35,951 nucleotides of DNA from Chloroflexota bacterium (GTDB lineage Bacteria; Chloroflexota; Ktedonobacteria; Ktedonobacterales; Ktedonobacteraceae). Under the pieces are notes generated by a model. It was given only the letters and a program-made list of their open reading frames with translations, made no database searches and was not told the origin of the DNA. The stretch is from NCBI GenBank assembly GCA_005881495.1, contig VBHI01000079.1, positions 1-35,951 of the forward strand, in the 5' to 3' direction. A program made the translations under genes and the position numbers. This document shows positions 14,904 to 23,292 of the stretch, piece by piece. Within the stretch, counting starts at the first letter, position 1, and every line of letters begins with the position of its first letter.

Positions 14904-15851
14904 ATGCCAGAATTACCAGAAGTTGAATATACCGCACGCCAACTGCGTGCCAGCGTAGTGGGAGCTACCATCAGCAATGCGCTTGTATTCTGGGAGCGCA
15001 CTATTGGACACCCCGACCTCACCTCATTTCTTCTCCAGGTTGCCGACCGCCGCATAGAAGGGGTGCGCCGCCGTGGAAAATACCTCTTGCTTGATTTGCA
15101 GGGTGAGCTGTTCCTCTCCATTCACCGTCGTATGACAGGCAACCTCTACCTCCTACCTCCCGGCTGGAAAATTGATACCAATCTGCGAGAAACAGACCCC
15201 CAGGCATGGAGCACGAAAGGACCATCCTTTGTTGCTCCTTCAGCGGTCGACTTGGGAGAAGACGCCAGCCATACCAATGGATCAGCAAATTGCCTGTATT
15301 GCCGTGTGTGTTTCAACCTCGCGGATGGTCGGCGCCTCCTCTACACCGATCCCCGCAAATTTGGACGGATTGAACTATGGCCGCGTGATTGCGAGGCAGT
15401 AGCCTTCAATGGCCTGGGGCCTGAACCTCTGAGTGCTCAATTTACTGCGGAATGGTTGGCGCAAGTTTTCTCTGGGCGCAAGGGTGCTATTAAGCAGGTA
15501 ATTTTAACGCAAGAGGTCGTGGCCGGTCTGGGCAATATTTATGCCGACGAAGCGCTCTATTATGCATCGATTCACCCCTTGCGCCGAGCGAATTCACTGA
15601 CCCCTGCGGAGATACAGCTACTCTATCAAGGTATCGTTGCAGTGCTTACCCTCGGTATTGAGCATGGAGGTACCTCCTTTAACGATTATCGTGATCTTTG
15701 GGGAGAAGCAGGCGACAACTACAACCATATGCGCGTCTATCAACAGGATGGAAAGCCCTGCCTGCGTTGCGGGAAGCTCATCGAACGCATTATGATTGGA
15801 CAACGCAGCGCGCATTTTTGTCCAGGTTGTCAGAAACTCAGTGTGGAGTGA
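14904..15851 (+). CDS. mutM: Formamidopyrimidine-DNA glycosylase (Fpg/MutM)
   Basis: A 315-residue base-excision repair enzyme that removes 8-oxoguanine and formamidopyrimidines and nicks the abasic site. It begins PELPEVE, giving the catalytic P2 and E3, and has the conserved lysine in RRRGKYLLLDL near 58. MTGNLYLLPPG, TDPRKFGRIELW, VAGLGNIYADEALYYASIHP and GGTSFNDYRDL are further family blocks. The C-terminal zinc finger is CLRC...CPGC. It is about 40 residues longer than E. coli MutM because of an insert after MTGNLYLLPPG, containing CLYCRVC before FNLADG. The last 14 nt overlap the convergent lipoprotein gene. Confidence 0.95.
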   Translation: MPELPEVEYTARQLRASVVGATISNALVFWERTIGHPDLTSFLLQVADRRIEGVRRRGKYLLLDLQGELFLSIHRRMTGNLYLLPPGWKIDTNLRETDPQAWSTKGPSFVAPSAVDLGEDASHTNGSANCLYCRVCFNLADGRRLLYTDPRKFGRIELWPRDCEAVAFNGLGPEPLSAQFTAEWLAQVFSGRKGAIKQVILTQEVVAGLGNIYADEALYYASIHPLRRANSLTPAEIQLLYQGIVAVLTLGIEHGGTSFNDYRDLWGEAGDNYNHMRVYQQDGKPCLRCGKLIERIMIGQRSAHFCPGCQKLSVE

Positions 15852-16314
15852 AAAACGCTGGCGTGCAGCTCAGGGAACCCGGTCCTCCGGGAATGTTGGT
15901 AAACGTCACATCAACCGTAGCGGGAATCTGCCTTGGCTGCTGCCCCTGTAGCGCGACAGTGAATGAGACATATCCTCCATTATCGCTTGGTGATTGTGCA
16001 TCGATCGTTTGATCACCGCTCTGGAAATGCACAACCGCAGTCGCGTTTGCGCCACTCACCGGAGCAATATTTTTCGTGATCCTGGCATAGATCGTGATCG
16101 TTGAGGAAGCGCCTGGGGCATTGTTTGAAGACCATGCGCCACAGCGATACGGTGGGGTAGTAGGTATTGGTGAGACTTCTGACTGAAATGCTTTTTTGAT
16201 GGTTACTTGTTGCTGTGTATCGGTTTGAGTTGCAACAGAAGGTGCGCACGCAGCCAAAAGAAACAGCAAGCAAATGGAAAAGACAGCGAAAATACTATGG
16301 CGAAAAGTATGCAT
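15838..16314 (-). CDS. Secreted lipoprotein, unknown function
   Basis: A 158-residue exported protein. The signal peptide (FAVFSICLLFLLAAC) ends in the lipobox LAAC, so Cys about 23 should be lipidated and the protein held on the outer face of the membrane. The mature part is Thr/Ser/Pro-rich and beta-like (STITIYARITKNIAPVSGAN, PATVDVTFTNIPGGPG), with Cys near 57 and 151 that could pair. ATG at 16314 follows AAAAGGAAAT; a longer start at 16398 would bury the signal peptide. No family is recognised; short Ig-like or intimin-like folds are possible. Confidence 0.78.
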   Translation of the reverse strand: MHTFRHSIFAVFSICLLFLLAACAPSVATQTDTQQQVTIKKAFQSEVSPIPTTPPYRCGAWSSNNAPGASSTITIYARITKNIAPVSGANATAVVHFQSGDQTIDAQSPSDNGGYVSFTVALQGQQPRQIPATVDVTFTNIPGGPGSLSCTPAFFTPH

Positions 16315-16433
16315 ATTTCCTTTTTCTACAAATGAGCTTGACCTATACAAAGAAAGATAATCCTTTTTCCTTTCCCCTTGCCAGAGAACAAAAGACACGA
16401 CAAGGGCTTCCTGTAATTCTGATTCATCAGTAG

Positions 16434-16461
16434 ATTATACCATAGTAAAACGAGCGATCAA
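16434..16461 (-). promoter_or_regulatory. Promoter of the lipoprotein gene, overlapping a large hairpin
   Basis: On the minus strand TTGATC (16461-16456), a 16-bp spacer and TATAAT (16439-16434). The -35 box lies inside the left arm of the 25-bp inverted repeat at 16441-16498. Leader to the ATG is about 110 nt. Confidence 0.5.
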
Positions 16462-16498
16462 GGCATCCATCGTTGCCTTGATTGCTCGTTTTACTATG
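16441..16498. repeat. 25-bp inverted repeat between divergent lipoprotein and larB genes
   Basis: 16441-16465 and 16474-16498 are complementary over 25 bp with one mismatch, around the 8-nt loop TCCATCGT. The arms carry AAAA/TTTT tracts near the base, so it looks like a bidirectional terminator. It lies upstream of both neighbours, however, where a terminator would only stop read-through. A small non-autonomous element is an alternative. The remaining gap to 16635 shows no gene. Confidence 0.7.
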
Positions 16499-16635
16499 AA
16501 ACACACTTATTGTGAATTTGTGAATTGGATGCCTTGCTCATTCTATACAACTATGTTAAACTATGACGGGTTGGAAAGCCACCAGGTGTGTAATTGTTGT
16601 GCGAGACCCGGTACTATCATGAGGTATGTATTTCT

Positions 16636-17499
16636 GTGAATCATCACGCCGACGAGCAACTGGAGTTGCTGCGTTTGTTATATGAAAAGGAGCTGCCCGA
16701 ACAGTTGGACCAGGGACATGAGGGAGAGAGGCAACCGAGCAACCGCCAGCCAGGGAATATCGAAGAACGGAAATCACAGAACCTACAGCACACTATTGTA
16801 TCACCTGGCATCGAGATACGTCCCGACACTGGACGCGAACAGCGTAAAGGCATTCCTGAAGTCATCTTTGGCGAAACAAAAAGCGTAACTCAGATGATTG
16901 CCATGGCACAGGGTCTGCTGAGTGCATCCGGTAGAGCAATCATCAGCAGAGTGCGTCCTGAGGCAATAAGTCCACTTCAGGCAGCCTTCCAAGAATATAC
17001 CGTTTGTGTTCATGAATCAGCCCGGGCAGTAGTAATCTACAAGCCTGACTTTATTGGAAGACCTACTGGCGGGCATGTTGGCGTCATCAGCGCTGGCACC
17101 TCTGATATTCCAGCGGCTGAAGAGGCTGCACTCGTGGCTAAGGAAATGGGTTGTCGCGTAACCTGCATCTATGATGTTGGAGTAGCAGGATTGCATCGCT
17201 TGATAGAACCATTGCGTAATATGCTTTCCAATGACGTAGATGCGATCATCGTAGCTGCCGGTATGGATGGAGCGTTGCCATCCGTAGTAGCAGGGATTGT
17301 TCCTGTACCTGTAATTGGTTTACCGACGTCTATTGGCTATGGATTCGGCGGCAATGGTATTGCCGCATTGCTTTCGATGTTGCAAACGTGCGCGCCAGGT
17401 CTCACTGTAGTCAACATTGATAATGGTGTTGGCGCAGGTATCACAGCGGCATTGATTGCCAATCGTGTGGCGCAGGCTCGAGAGCATCAGTCACTGTAG
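16636..17499 (+). CDS. larB: LarB, nickel-pincer cofactor biosynthesis carboxylase
   Basis: A 287-residue PurE-like enzyme. LarB carboxylates and hydrolyses nicotinic acid adenine dinucleotide in making the nickel-pincer cofactor of lactate racemase and related enzymes. Family blocks are IPEVIFGETKS, VGVISAGTSDIPAAEEAALV, YDVGVAGLHRLIEPL, VAAGMDGALPSVVAGIVPVP, VIGLPTSIGYGFGG and LTVVNIDNGVGAG. The first 90 residues are longer and more polar than usual. GTG at 16636 with TGAGGT upstream is preferred over TTG at 16594, which has no ribosome site. LarC, LarE and a LarA are not in the window. Confidence 0.9.
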   Translation: MNHHADEQLELLRLLYEKELPEQLDQGHEGERQPSNRQPGNIEERKSQNLQHTIVSPGIEIRPDTGREQRKGIPEVIFGETKSVTQMIAMAQGLLSASGRAIISRVRPEAISPLQAAFQEYTVCVHESARAVVIYKPDFIGRPTGGHVGVISAGTSDIPAAEEAALVAKEMGCRVTCIYDVGVAGLHRLIEPLRNMLSNDVDAIIVAAGMDGALPSVVAGIVPVPVIGLPTSIGYGFGGNGIAALLSMLQTCAPGLTVVNIDNGVGAGITAALIANRVAQAREHQSL

Positions 17500-17622
17500 G
17501 AAGCAAAGGAGCAAGGGAGCAGTAAAGCAGTGAGATATTTGTTCTCTCTCAGTGGGAATTTCTCACCGCGTATTGAGTTGGGTCAATGTGGAAGAAAGTG
17601 CAAAAGAGAGGCGGGACTTTCT

Positions 17623-17895
17623 ATGGCAAACAACAAACGTGGACCGGAACGAGGGTCGCAGAAGGCAAAACATGGTGGCCAGGCCGTACGCGAAAAGTAT
17701 GGCCCTGAATTTTACTCAAAGATTGGAAAAATGGGTGGCGATGCCGTCAAAGAGAAACGGGGGCCACAGTTCTACGCCGATATTGGCAAAAAGGGCGGCG
17801 ACTCTACCAAGAGTCAACATGGTTCGGCATTTTATTCCAGGATTGGCAAAGAAGGCGGCAAACGAGGCAGTGTCACCGCTGCACCAAAGGAATAG
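17623..17895 (+). CDS. KGG-repeat stress protein
   Basis: A 90-residue, highly charged, Gly/Lys-rich protein with tandem units of about 20 residues: GPEFYSKIGKMGGDAVKEKR, GPQFYADIGKKGGDSTKSQH and GSAFYSRIGKEGGKRG, preceded by a degenerate unit. The G(R/K)xGG motif is that of the KGG/GsiB and group 1 LEA (Em-like) proteins, linked with dryness, heat and acid stress; these are unstructured and hydrophilic. ATG at 17623 is preferred over 17530 because the repeats start soon after it and GAGAGG lies upstream. A strong terminator follows. A stress promoter was not identified in 17500-17622. Confidence 0.85.
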   Translation: MANNKRGPERGSQKAKHGGQAVREKYGPEFYSKIGKMGGDAVKEKRGPQFYADIGKKGGDSTKSQHGSAFYSRIGKEGGKRGSVTAAPKE

Positions 17896-17902
17896 CAAGC
17901 TT

Positions 17903-17959
17903 CCTGAAATGAGAGAGCGAACATCCAACGTAGCCAGATGTTCGCTCTCTCATTTCAGG
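17903..17959. terminator. 23-bp perfect hairpin between convergent KGG-protein and ftsZ genes
   Basis: 17903-17925 pairs exactly with 17937-17959 around an 11-nt loop. It lies 8 nt after the KGG gene stop and 77 nt after the ftsZ stop on the other strand, so it can end both transcripts. Confidence 0.8.
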
Positions 17960-18035
17960 TTTCACGTATATTATTGTAAGAATCGAGGTGCATCTGCATC
18001 TACCCCTCTTCTATCTCATCCATGTACTGCCTGTT

Positions 18036-19502
18036 CTATGGCTCCTGGCGGCGTCCCATACTACGAATACCTCGTAGATCCTCCAGGCTGCGTTGTTGCC
18101 GCCCTGATAGGCCAGGCGTACGTGGGGGTGTAGGCTGTGTGGGCTGCGCCGCTGACACTGCCGGTGGCGTAAAACTCACCGGCCGCTGTTGTACGTCGTG
18201 GTTCGCAGGCCGTGAAGGTGGTGATACCGGCCTCTCGGAGGCACTTTGTACAGGTACTGGCGGTGTTGCATGTACAGGTGTTTGACGTGGTTGATTGAGA
18301 TGGATGGCCGGTATGCGCGCTGTGCTCCGTTCCTCCATACCAGCAGCAATCAGGGTCACGCGAATAGTATCTTTTAGCGCAGGATCAATGACGGCGCCAA
18401 ATGTAATATCCGCTGTGTCATCAATTGCCTGCCCTATTCTCTCTGCGACTTCGTTTACCTCGAAAAGCGTCATATCCTCACCGCCACTAATATTGAAAAG
18501 CACGCGCTTTGCGCCCCGAATAGTGACATTTAGGAATCCGCCCGCGACAGCCTCCTCAGCAGCATGTTTTGCGCGGCTGCGGCCTTGTCCCTGCCCAATG
18601 CTCATTAATGCCGTACCAGCCTCGTGTAGCACACTCCGTACGTCAGCAAAATCCACGTTGATCATACCGGGAACATTAATGACCTCGGCGATTCCTTGCA
18701 CACCCTGGCGTAGCACATCATCCGCAAGCTTGAAGGCATCTACGAGGTTGCGCTCCCGCCCGGCAGTCGCGAGTAGGCGATCATTTGGTACAGTAATCAA
18801 AGCGTCAATCTCTGAATTTAGTACCTCCAGGCCCTCCTCCGCTATACGTCGCCTCCGCGTTCCCTCAAAGGTGAACGGTAATGTGACAATACCGATTGTC
18901 AATGCTCCTATTTTCCTGGCAATCGACGCGATAACTGGGGCGGCTCCTGTACCCGTACCTCCGCCCATCCCGGCTGCTATGAACACCAGGTCTGCTTCAC
19001 CCAGGGCAGCACGAATCTCGGCTGTACTCTCCGTAGCGGCGCGCATACCTACTGCTGAAATGCCGCCTGCCCCCAGTCCCTTGGTATAGTGTTGACCAAG
19101 GCTTATACGCTCCTGCGCATCGGAAAGCGACAGCACCTGTGTATCGGTATTCATCGCAATGAAACGCACCCCACGTACATGCATACTAATCATGCGATTT
19201 ACCGCATTCATCCCACCACCGCCAACACCGGCGACCACAATATCAACATGATGTTGTGCTCGTTCTAGCGCATCAAGGGGGGATTGAGCAGGTTGAGAGT
19301 CCTCTTCCGTATCTCTTTGGTTCCAGCCAGGCCGGATTCGCTCATCCGGTATCTTTGCGCTCTCTGCCTCTACTTCATTCCGCAGGACGGCCCACTGATC
19401 CTCTTGCTCTGCGTACACGTCTGGCCTGCCTTCAGGCTTCCCTGCCCATTGCTTTGGGGCCGTCTCACGTTTGGATGCATTATCGTGTGACATCGATTGC
19501 AT
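18036..19502 (-). CDS. ftsZ: Cell division protein FtsZ
   Basis: A tubulin-like GTPase that forms the division ring. The GTP-binding region has VVAGVGGGGMNAVNRMI, the tubulin signature GMGGGTGTGAAP, and the T7 synergy loop NVDFADVRSVL. The core is followed by a Pro-rich tail of about 110 residues ending LEDLRGIRSMGRRQEP, which stands in for the partner-binding C-terminal peptide. About 85 acidic, disordered residues precede the core, against about 10-15 in E. coli FtsZ. ATG at 19502, with GGGGG upstream, is chosen; a GTG at 19532 would add ten residues. No mur/fts genes adjoin, so it lies outside a division-cell-wall cluster. Promoter at 19596-19625. Confidence 0.95.
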   Translation of the reverse strand: MQSMSHDNASKRETAPKQWAGKPEGRPDVYAEQEDQWAVLRNEVEAESAKIPDERIRPGWNQRDTEEDSQPAQSPLDALERAQHHVDIVVAGVGGGGMNAVNRMISMHVRGVRFIAMNTDTQVLSLSDAQERISLGQHYTKGLGAGGISAVGMRAATESTAEIRAALGEADLVFIAAGMGGGTGTGAAPVIASIARKIGALTIGIVTLPFTFEGTRRRRIAEEGLEVLNSEIDALITVPNDRLLATAGRERNLVDAFKLADDVLRQGVQGIAEVINVPGMINVDFADVRSVLHEAGTALMSIGQGQGRSRAKHAAEEAVAGGFLNVTIRGAKRVLFNISGGEDMTLFEVNEVAERIGQAIDDTADITFGAVIDPALKDTIRVTLIAAGMEERSTARIPAIHLNQPRQTPVHATPPVPVQSASERPVSPPSRPANHDVQQRPVSFTPPAVSAAQPTQPTPPRTPGLSGRQQRSLEDLRGIRSMGRRQEP

Positions 19503-19595
19503 ACAACCCCCAATTTCTCTTATTCCTCTCACCAGTAAAACATTTGGCGCATAAAAATCTACTGGAATGAGCAGGTGTGTACAACTTTAAATGGC

Positions 19596-19625
19596 ATTCT
19601 ACCCGCATTGTAACAAGCATGTCAA
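19596..19625 (-). promoter_or_regulatory. Promoter of ftsZ
   Basis: Minus strand: TTGACA (19625-19620), an 18-bp spacer, TAGAAT (19601-19596). The predicted start near 19590 gives a leader of about 88 nt. Confidence 0.65.
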
Positions 19626-19661
19626 GTACACCGTGAACCTTTCAAACCAGCACTGCAAAAC

Positions 19662-19705
19662 GAAGAAGGCTGAACCCTGGCTCTATCAGGTGCTCAGCCT
19701 TCTTC
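19662..19705. terminator. Terminator hairpin after the small lysine-rich gene
   Basis: GAAGAAGGCTGA (19662-19673) pairs with TCAGCCTTCTTC (19694-19705), 12 bp. ACC/GGT extend pairing inside the loop. On the minus strand it is followed by GTTTTG and lies 14 nt after the stop of the gene at 19720. Confidence 0.65.
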
Positions 19706-19719
19706 TTGTTCAAAGAGCT

Positions 19720-19845
19720 TCACTCTTTTTTCAAAGAGATGCCCCCGCTCGCTTTAGCGGCCTTTTTCTCTTTCTGCATCTCTTTCTTTTGTTTATTTGA
19801 CTTGGGTGCAGCTTTCTGTACTTTTTTTTGTTCTTTATTCGCCAC
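19720..19845 (-). CDS. 41-residue lysine-rich small protein
   Basis: A short GTG-started gene that length filters would miss. AGGAGGT lies 7 nt before the GTG at 19845; the product starts MANKEQKKVQKAAPKSNKQK and ends GGISLKKE. About 15 of 41 residues are Lys, with Gln, Glu and Ala, giving a strongly basic, probably unstructured or helical peptide. There is no Cys and no membrane span. A terminator hairpin follows directly, so the unit has a ribosome site, frame and terminator. It may bind nucleic acid or ribosomes (inferred from charge only). No family recognised. The upstream gap 19846-20111 holds nothing else I can identify. Confidence 0.65.
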   Translation of the reverse strand: MANKEQKKVQKAAPKSNKQKKEMQKEKKAAKASGGISLKKE

Positions 19846-20111
19846 GAAACGTACCTCCTGATTCCGTAAATGAGCGCATACAAAGCAGGAAGCATAGGAG
19901 AAATCCCTTCATTTTCTCCTGCCTTACAAGAGGCTATCCCCTGCACCCCATTTTGATTGAGGTTCTCTTCATATGCACGGGGGTCGACACTAGCAGACCT
20001 TTACTGGATACGTGTATTGTACCAAATTTTTGCGTGAAGAGGTAGTTACTATAACCTCTATTATAACGCGGCACTGAGTGCCGCTTGGGTTCAAACAATA
20101 TGCGCGCGGAG

Positions 20112-20531
20112 TCAATGCAATGCATTTTCTTCAGCGGTTGCCAGCGCATGAGTAATCATGCGTATTACACAGCCTATATCCGTTGGTTTACGCAGTTGGT
20201 AGATTCCTCGACGTTGAAGCTCCGCATCTGGTAAAGTAGCGCTCATCATGATAGCTGGCACTCCACTGGTCTCCCTTTTCTCCTGGAGGAGGTCATACAA
20301 CTCGATCCCGTTCATCCCTGGCAATCGGTAATCCAAAAGCATGAGACAAGGATAAATTTCTGGAGCATTTTCCAGGACCTGAAAACCGTTGGAAAATACA
20401 GTTGTTTGATATGGCGTTTCCTCTTCAATTAAATGCTGCAGGAAAACGCCGATATCAGCATCATCCTCGACAATAAGAATTGTGGAACTACGTGGACTCT
20501 GTGCTGCCGGCGGTATGACCTCCCCTGCCAT
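20112..20531 (-). CDS. Single-domain response regulator (CheY-like)
   Basis: A 139-residue receiver domain with no output domain. The acidic pocket is E22-D23-D24 (LIVEDDADIG), the phospho-acceptor is D67 (LLDYRLPGMNGIEL), S97 takes the Ser/Thr place (IMMSATLP) and K115 the conserved lysine (LRKPTD). It likely relays phosphate or signal to another protein; the partner kinase is not in the window. A TATAAT box lies about 60 bp upstream (near 20593-20598, minus strand) without a good -35. Confidence 0.88.
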   Translation of the reverse strand: MAGEVIPPAAQSPRSSTILIVEDDADIGVFLQHLIEEETPYQTTVFSNGFQVLENAPEIYPCLMLLDYRLPGMNGIELYDLLQEKRETSGVPAIMMSATLPDAELQRRGIYQLRKPTDIGCVIRMITHALATAEENALH

Positions 20532-20636
20532 GGTGTTCCTTTACCTTCCTTCTTCCATGCAATAGATGTGTAAATGAGTACGAAATAGGATTATATCTTA
20601 GTGTAACGTTTATCATAGGAAATTGGTTACGCCGGC

Positions 20637-21875
20637 TCAAACCAATAAATTAATCAGCTTATCAGCTACGTATATGACATTGCGCGGCTGTTTACCACCG
20701 AGGTAACGGCTCACTTTCTCGCTGGCAAGCGCGATTTTCTCAGCCTCAATCTGCTCCAACCCCGTTGGCGCGACGCAAACAGCGCGTACTTTGCCATTAA
20801 TCTGAATAACCAGGTTGAAAGTATCCTCAGAAAGAGCCTGCTCGTCATAGCTCGGCCAGGTTTGGTGATGAACAGAGTAGTTGCCGCCCAGCCGTGACCA
20901 CAACTCCTCAGCGAGATATGGGGCAAACGGAGCCAGGATCAGGACGAGTGTACGGGCTGTTCGCTGCCACTCCTCCACGGACATAGATGGTTTCTCACGA
21001 GCAGCCCAGCGGGTCAACTCCATCAATCCCGAGATAGCAATGTTGAACTTTAAACGCTCGATGCCTTCTTGCACCTTCTTGATGGTACGATCAACCATGC
21101 GCAAATCGACGCCACCAGCACCGGGTTGGTGTATCCCTGTAACTAATGACCAGGCTCTTGAGATAAAGCGTTCCATGCCTACCATGCCCTTATCGCTAAA
21201 ATCGCCGCCATCTTCCCAGGGGCCGCAGAAAAGCAGGTACATTCTCAAGTTATCGGCTCCATGCAGAGCCACGTACTCGTCGGGGTTCACCACATTCCCC
21301 CGGCTTTTACTCATTTTAAAGCCATCTTTGATCAACAGACCATGAAGGCGCAAATGGGGAAATGGCTCAGTGAATGGCAGGTGGCCAAGATCATGGAGCG
21401 CCATGGTAACAAAGCGCGCATAGAGGTGGTGTCGCACGATGTGTTCTTTGCCACCAAAATATATATCCACCGGTAACATACGCTCGGTGCGTTCGGGGTC
21501 CCATGGTCTGTCATTGAACTTGCTCGACGGATAACGCAGGTAATACCAGCTCGAGTCCAAAAAGTTGTCTGATACATCGGTTTCTCGTTGCGCTTCCCCA
21601 CCACAGACAGGGCAGGTAACCTGTACGAACGACTCAACAGAGGCCAGCGGAGACTTGTCGGTACCGGTAGGGCGGAAAGCCTGCACATATGGCAGGAGTA
21701 CTGGCAACTGCTCCTCCGGAACCGGAACGGTTCCGCACTGTTGACAATAAATGATGGGAATCGGCGGACCCCAGTAGCGCTGCCGCGAGATAAGCCAGTC
21801 GTGCATACGGTACTGCGTAGCTCTCCTGCCCTCTCCATTTTGTTCAAGCCATTCACAGATCGACTCTTTTGCCAC
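20637..21875 (-). pseudogene. leuS: leuS, C-terminal part (leucyl-tRNA synthetase), separated by deletion/frameshift
   Basis: The 412-codon frame holds the end of the editing domain (ICEWLEQNGEGRRATQYRMH), DWLISRQRYWGPPIPIIYC, the catalytic FKMSKSRGNVVNPDEYV, the anticodon-binding helices (VDRTIKKVQEGIERLKFNIA) and a complete C-terminus (VIYVADKLINLLV). The frame is open further up, to TGEGILINSGQFSGLSSAVA, but no in-frame link to the N-terminal part exists. The first usable codon is GTG at 21875 with no ribosome site, so separate translation is unlikely unless coupled. If leuS is intact elsewhere this is a relic; if not, a heterodimeric enzyme or a sequencing error must be considered. Confidence 0.75.
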
Positions 21876-21910
21876 TGCGGAGGATAGGCCTGAGAATTGG
21901 CCTGAATTGA

Positions 21911-23023
21911 TTAAGATCCCTTCACCTGTCCAGAGATTATGATCAACTCGTAATCTCGTTCATCGTGCGCTGGGACACCCATTACGATACCCGTGCCATA
22001 GCTGGATACAACATAGTCTGCAACATAGACAGGTACTTCATCGCCATTCGCAGGATTGATGCCATAAGCTCCAACAAACACCCCCCGCTTCTCTGTTTTC
22101 CCTTCCGCGGAGGTTCCCATTTCCAAGGTTAGAGTTTGCAACTGCTTGACGAAGGCTCGCACCTCATGTTCATGTTCGCTGTCCTGGAGCAACTCATCGA
22201 GTAGGGGGTGTTCAGAGGACAGCACCAGGAAGGTCACGCCAAAAAGAGTATCTGGGCGCGTCGTGAACGCGGCAAAACAGATATTCCTCTCTTTCACAAC
22301 AAAATCAACCTCATACCCCCGCGATCGTCCGATCCATTCGCTTTGTAAGGTCTTGCCCACCTCGGGCCAGTCAAGCCGAACAAGTCCCTCTAAAAGGGCA
22401 TCAGCGTATACTGTGGTACGTAGAAACCATTGTCTCATCAGCCTCTCAGTCGCCTGTGTGCCACAGCGTTCGCAGCGGTCACCCTCAAGTTGTTCATGGG
22501 CCAGCACCGTCAAACAGGTTGGGCACCACACGACCGGCGCCTCCTTCCTCACTGCCAGCCCCGCCTTGTAGAGCTGCAGAAAAATCCACTGCGTCCATCG
22601 GTAGTAATCAGGATCACTGGTGATGACCTCGTGTTTCCAGTTCCACGCGGCCCCCATTACTTTAAGCTGCTCCCGATAATGTTCGATCGTCCTGCCCGTT
22701 AGTTCCTGTGGATGCACCCCGGCCCGTAAAGCAAAATTTTCAGTGTGAATGCCAAAGGAATCGAACCCCATTGGCTGGAATATCTTCTTCCCACACATCC
22801 GTTTATAGCGGGAAAAAGTATCGGCACCGCAATAGGTGTAGACGTGTCCTACATGAAGACCCTCCGCTGATGGATAGGGAAATTCCACCAGGTTGTAAAA
22901 CTTCTCGTCGGGATCTACCTGTTCAATATCAATATCCCAGAGGCCATCGGCTTCCCAGCGAGTACGCCAGTACGTCTCAAATGCCTGCCTGCCATAGGAT
23001 ATGTCGTTCGAATCCTTTTCCAT
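21911..23023 (-). pseudogene. leuS: leuS, N-terminal part (leucyl-tRNA synthetase), truncated in the editing domain
   Basis: The 370-codon frame has the start of the Rossmann core with HVGH at residues 57-60 (the HIGH motif), PMGFDSFGIHTENFA, a zinc-binding pair set (CPTC...CERC), QSEWIGRSRGYEVDF, and the editing-domain blocks TTRPDTLFGVTFLVL and GVPAHDERDYEL. The Asp-rich HDERD motif is needed for clearing mischarged tRNA. Directly after DYEL the frame leaves the family (IIISGQVKGS, stop). The other frame resumes at TGEGILINSG. About 25-30 residues that normally lie between these points are missing, and the frame shifts as well. Start ATG with only a weak GAG ribosome site. Confidence 0.75.
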
Positions 23024-23292
23024 AATTGAAAGCTCACTCTTCTTAACTTTTTTTTACCATCACTGTTCGTCCAGGAGCGTTTTTACCATGGTAACATATT
23101 TGTGGCTGTGAACTCCATAGCATCTCTTACTGCTCTTTCCCTCTGCGAATGAGATGCAAAAATGTATGTAGTACAATAAAGGTGGCGGGAAAGTAGATAG
23201 GAGATAATAACTTGGGAACTCAGATTAGGAAAAACATGAAGGGATGTTTCATTGGATCAACTACATGCTGAAGCTCAGGAAAGAGACAGACT

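Noticed and set aside
17903..17959. A CRISPR-like or mobile inverted repeat
   Set aside because: A single hairpin between two convergent stop codons is explained by a bidirectional terminator.
23024..23292. A T-box or other riboswitch ahead of leuS
   Set aside because: No specifier, T-box core sequence or terminator pair was seen in the minus-strand leader.
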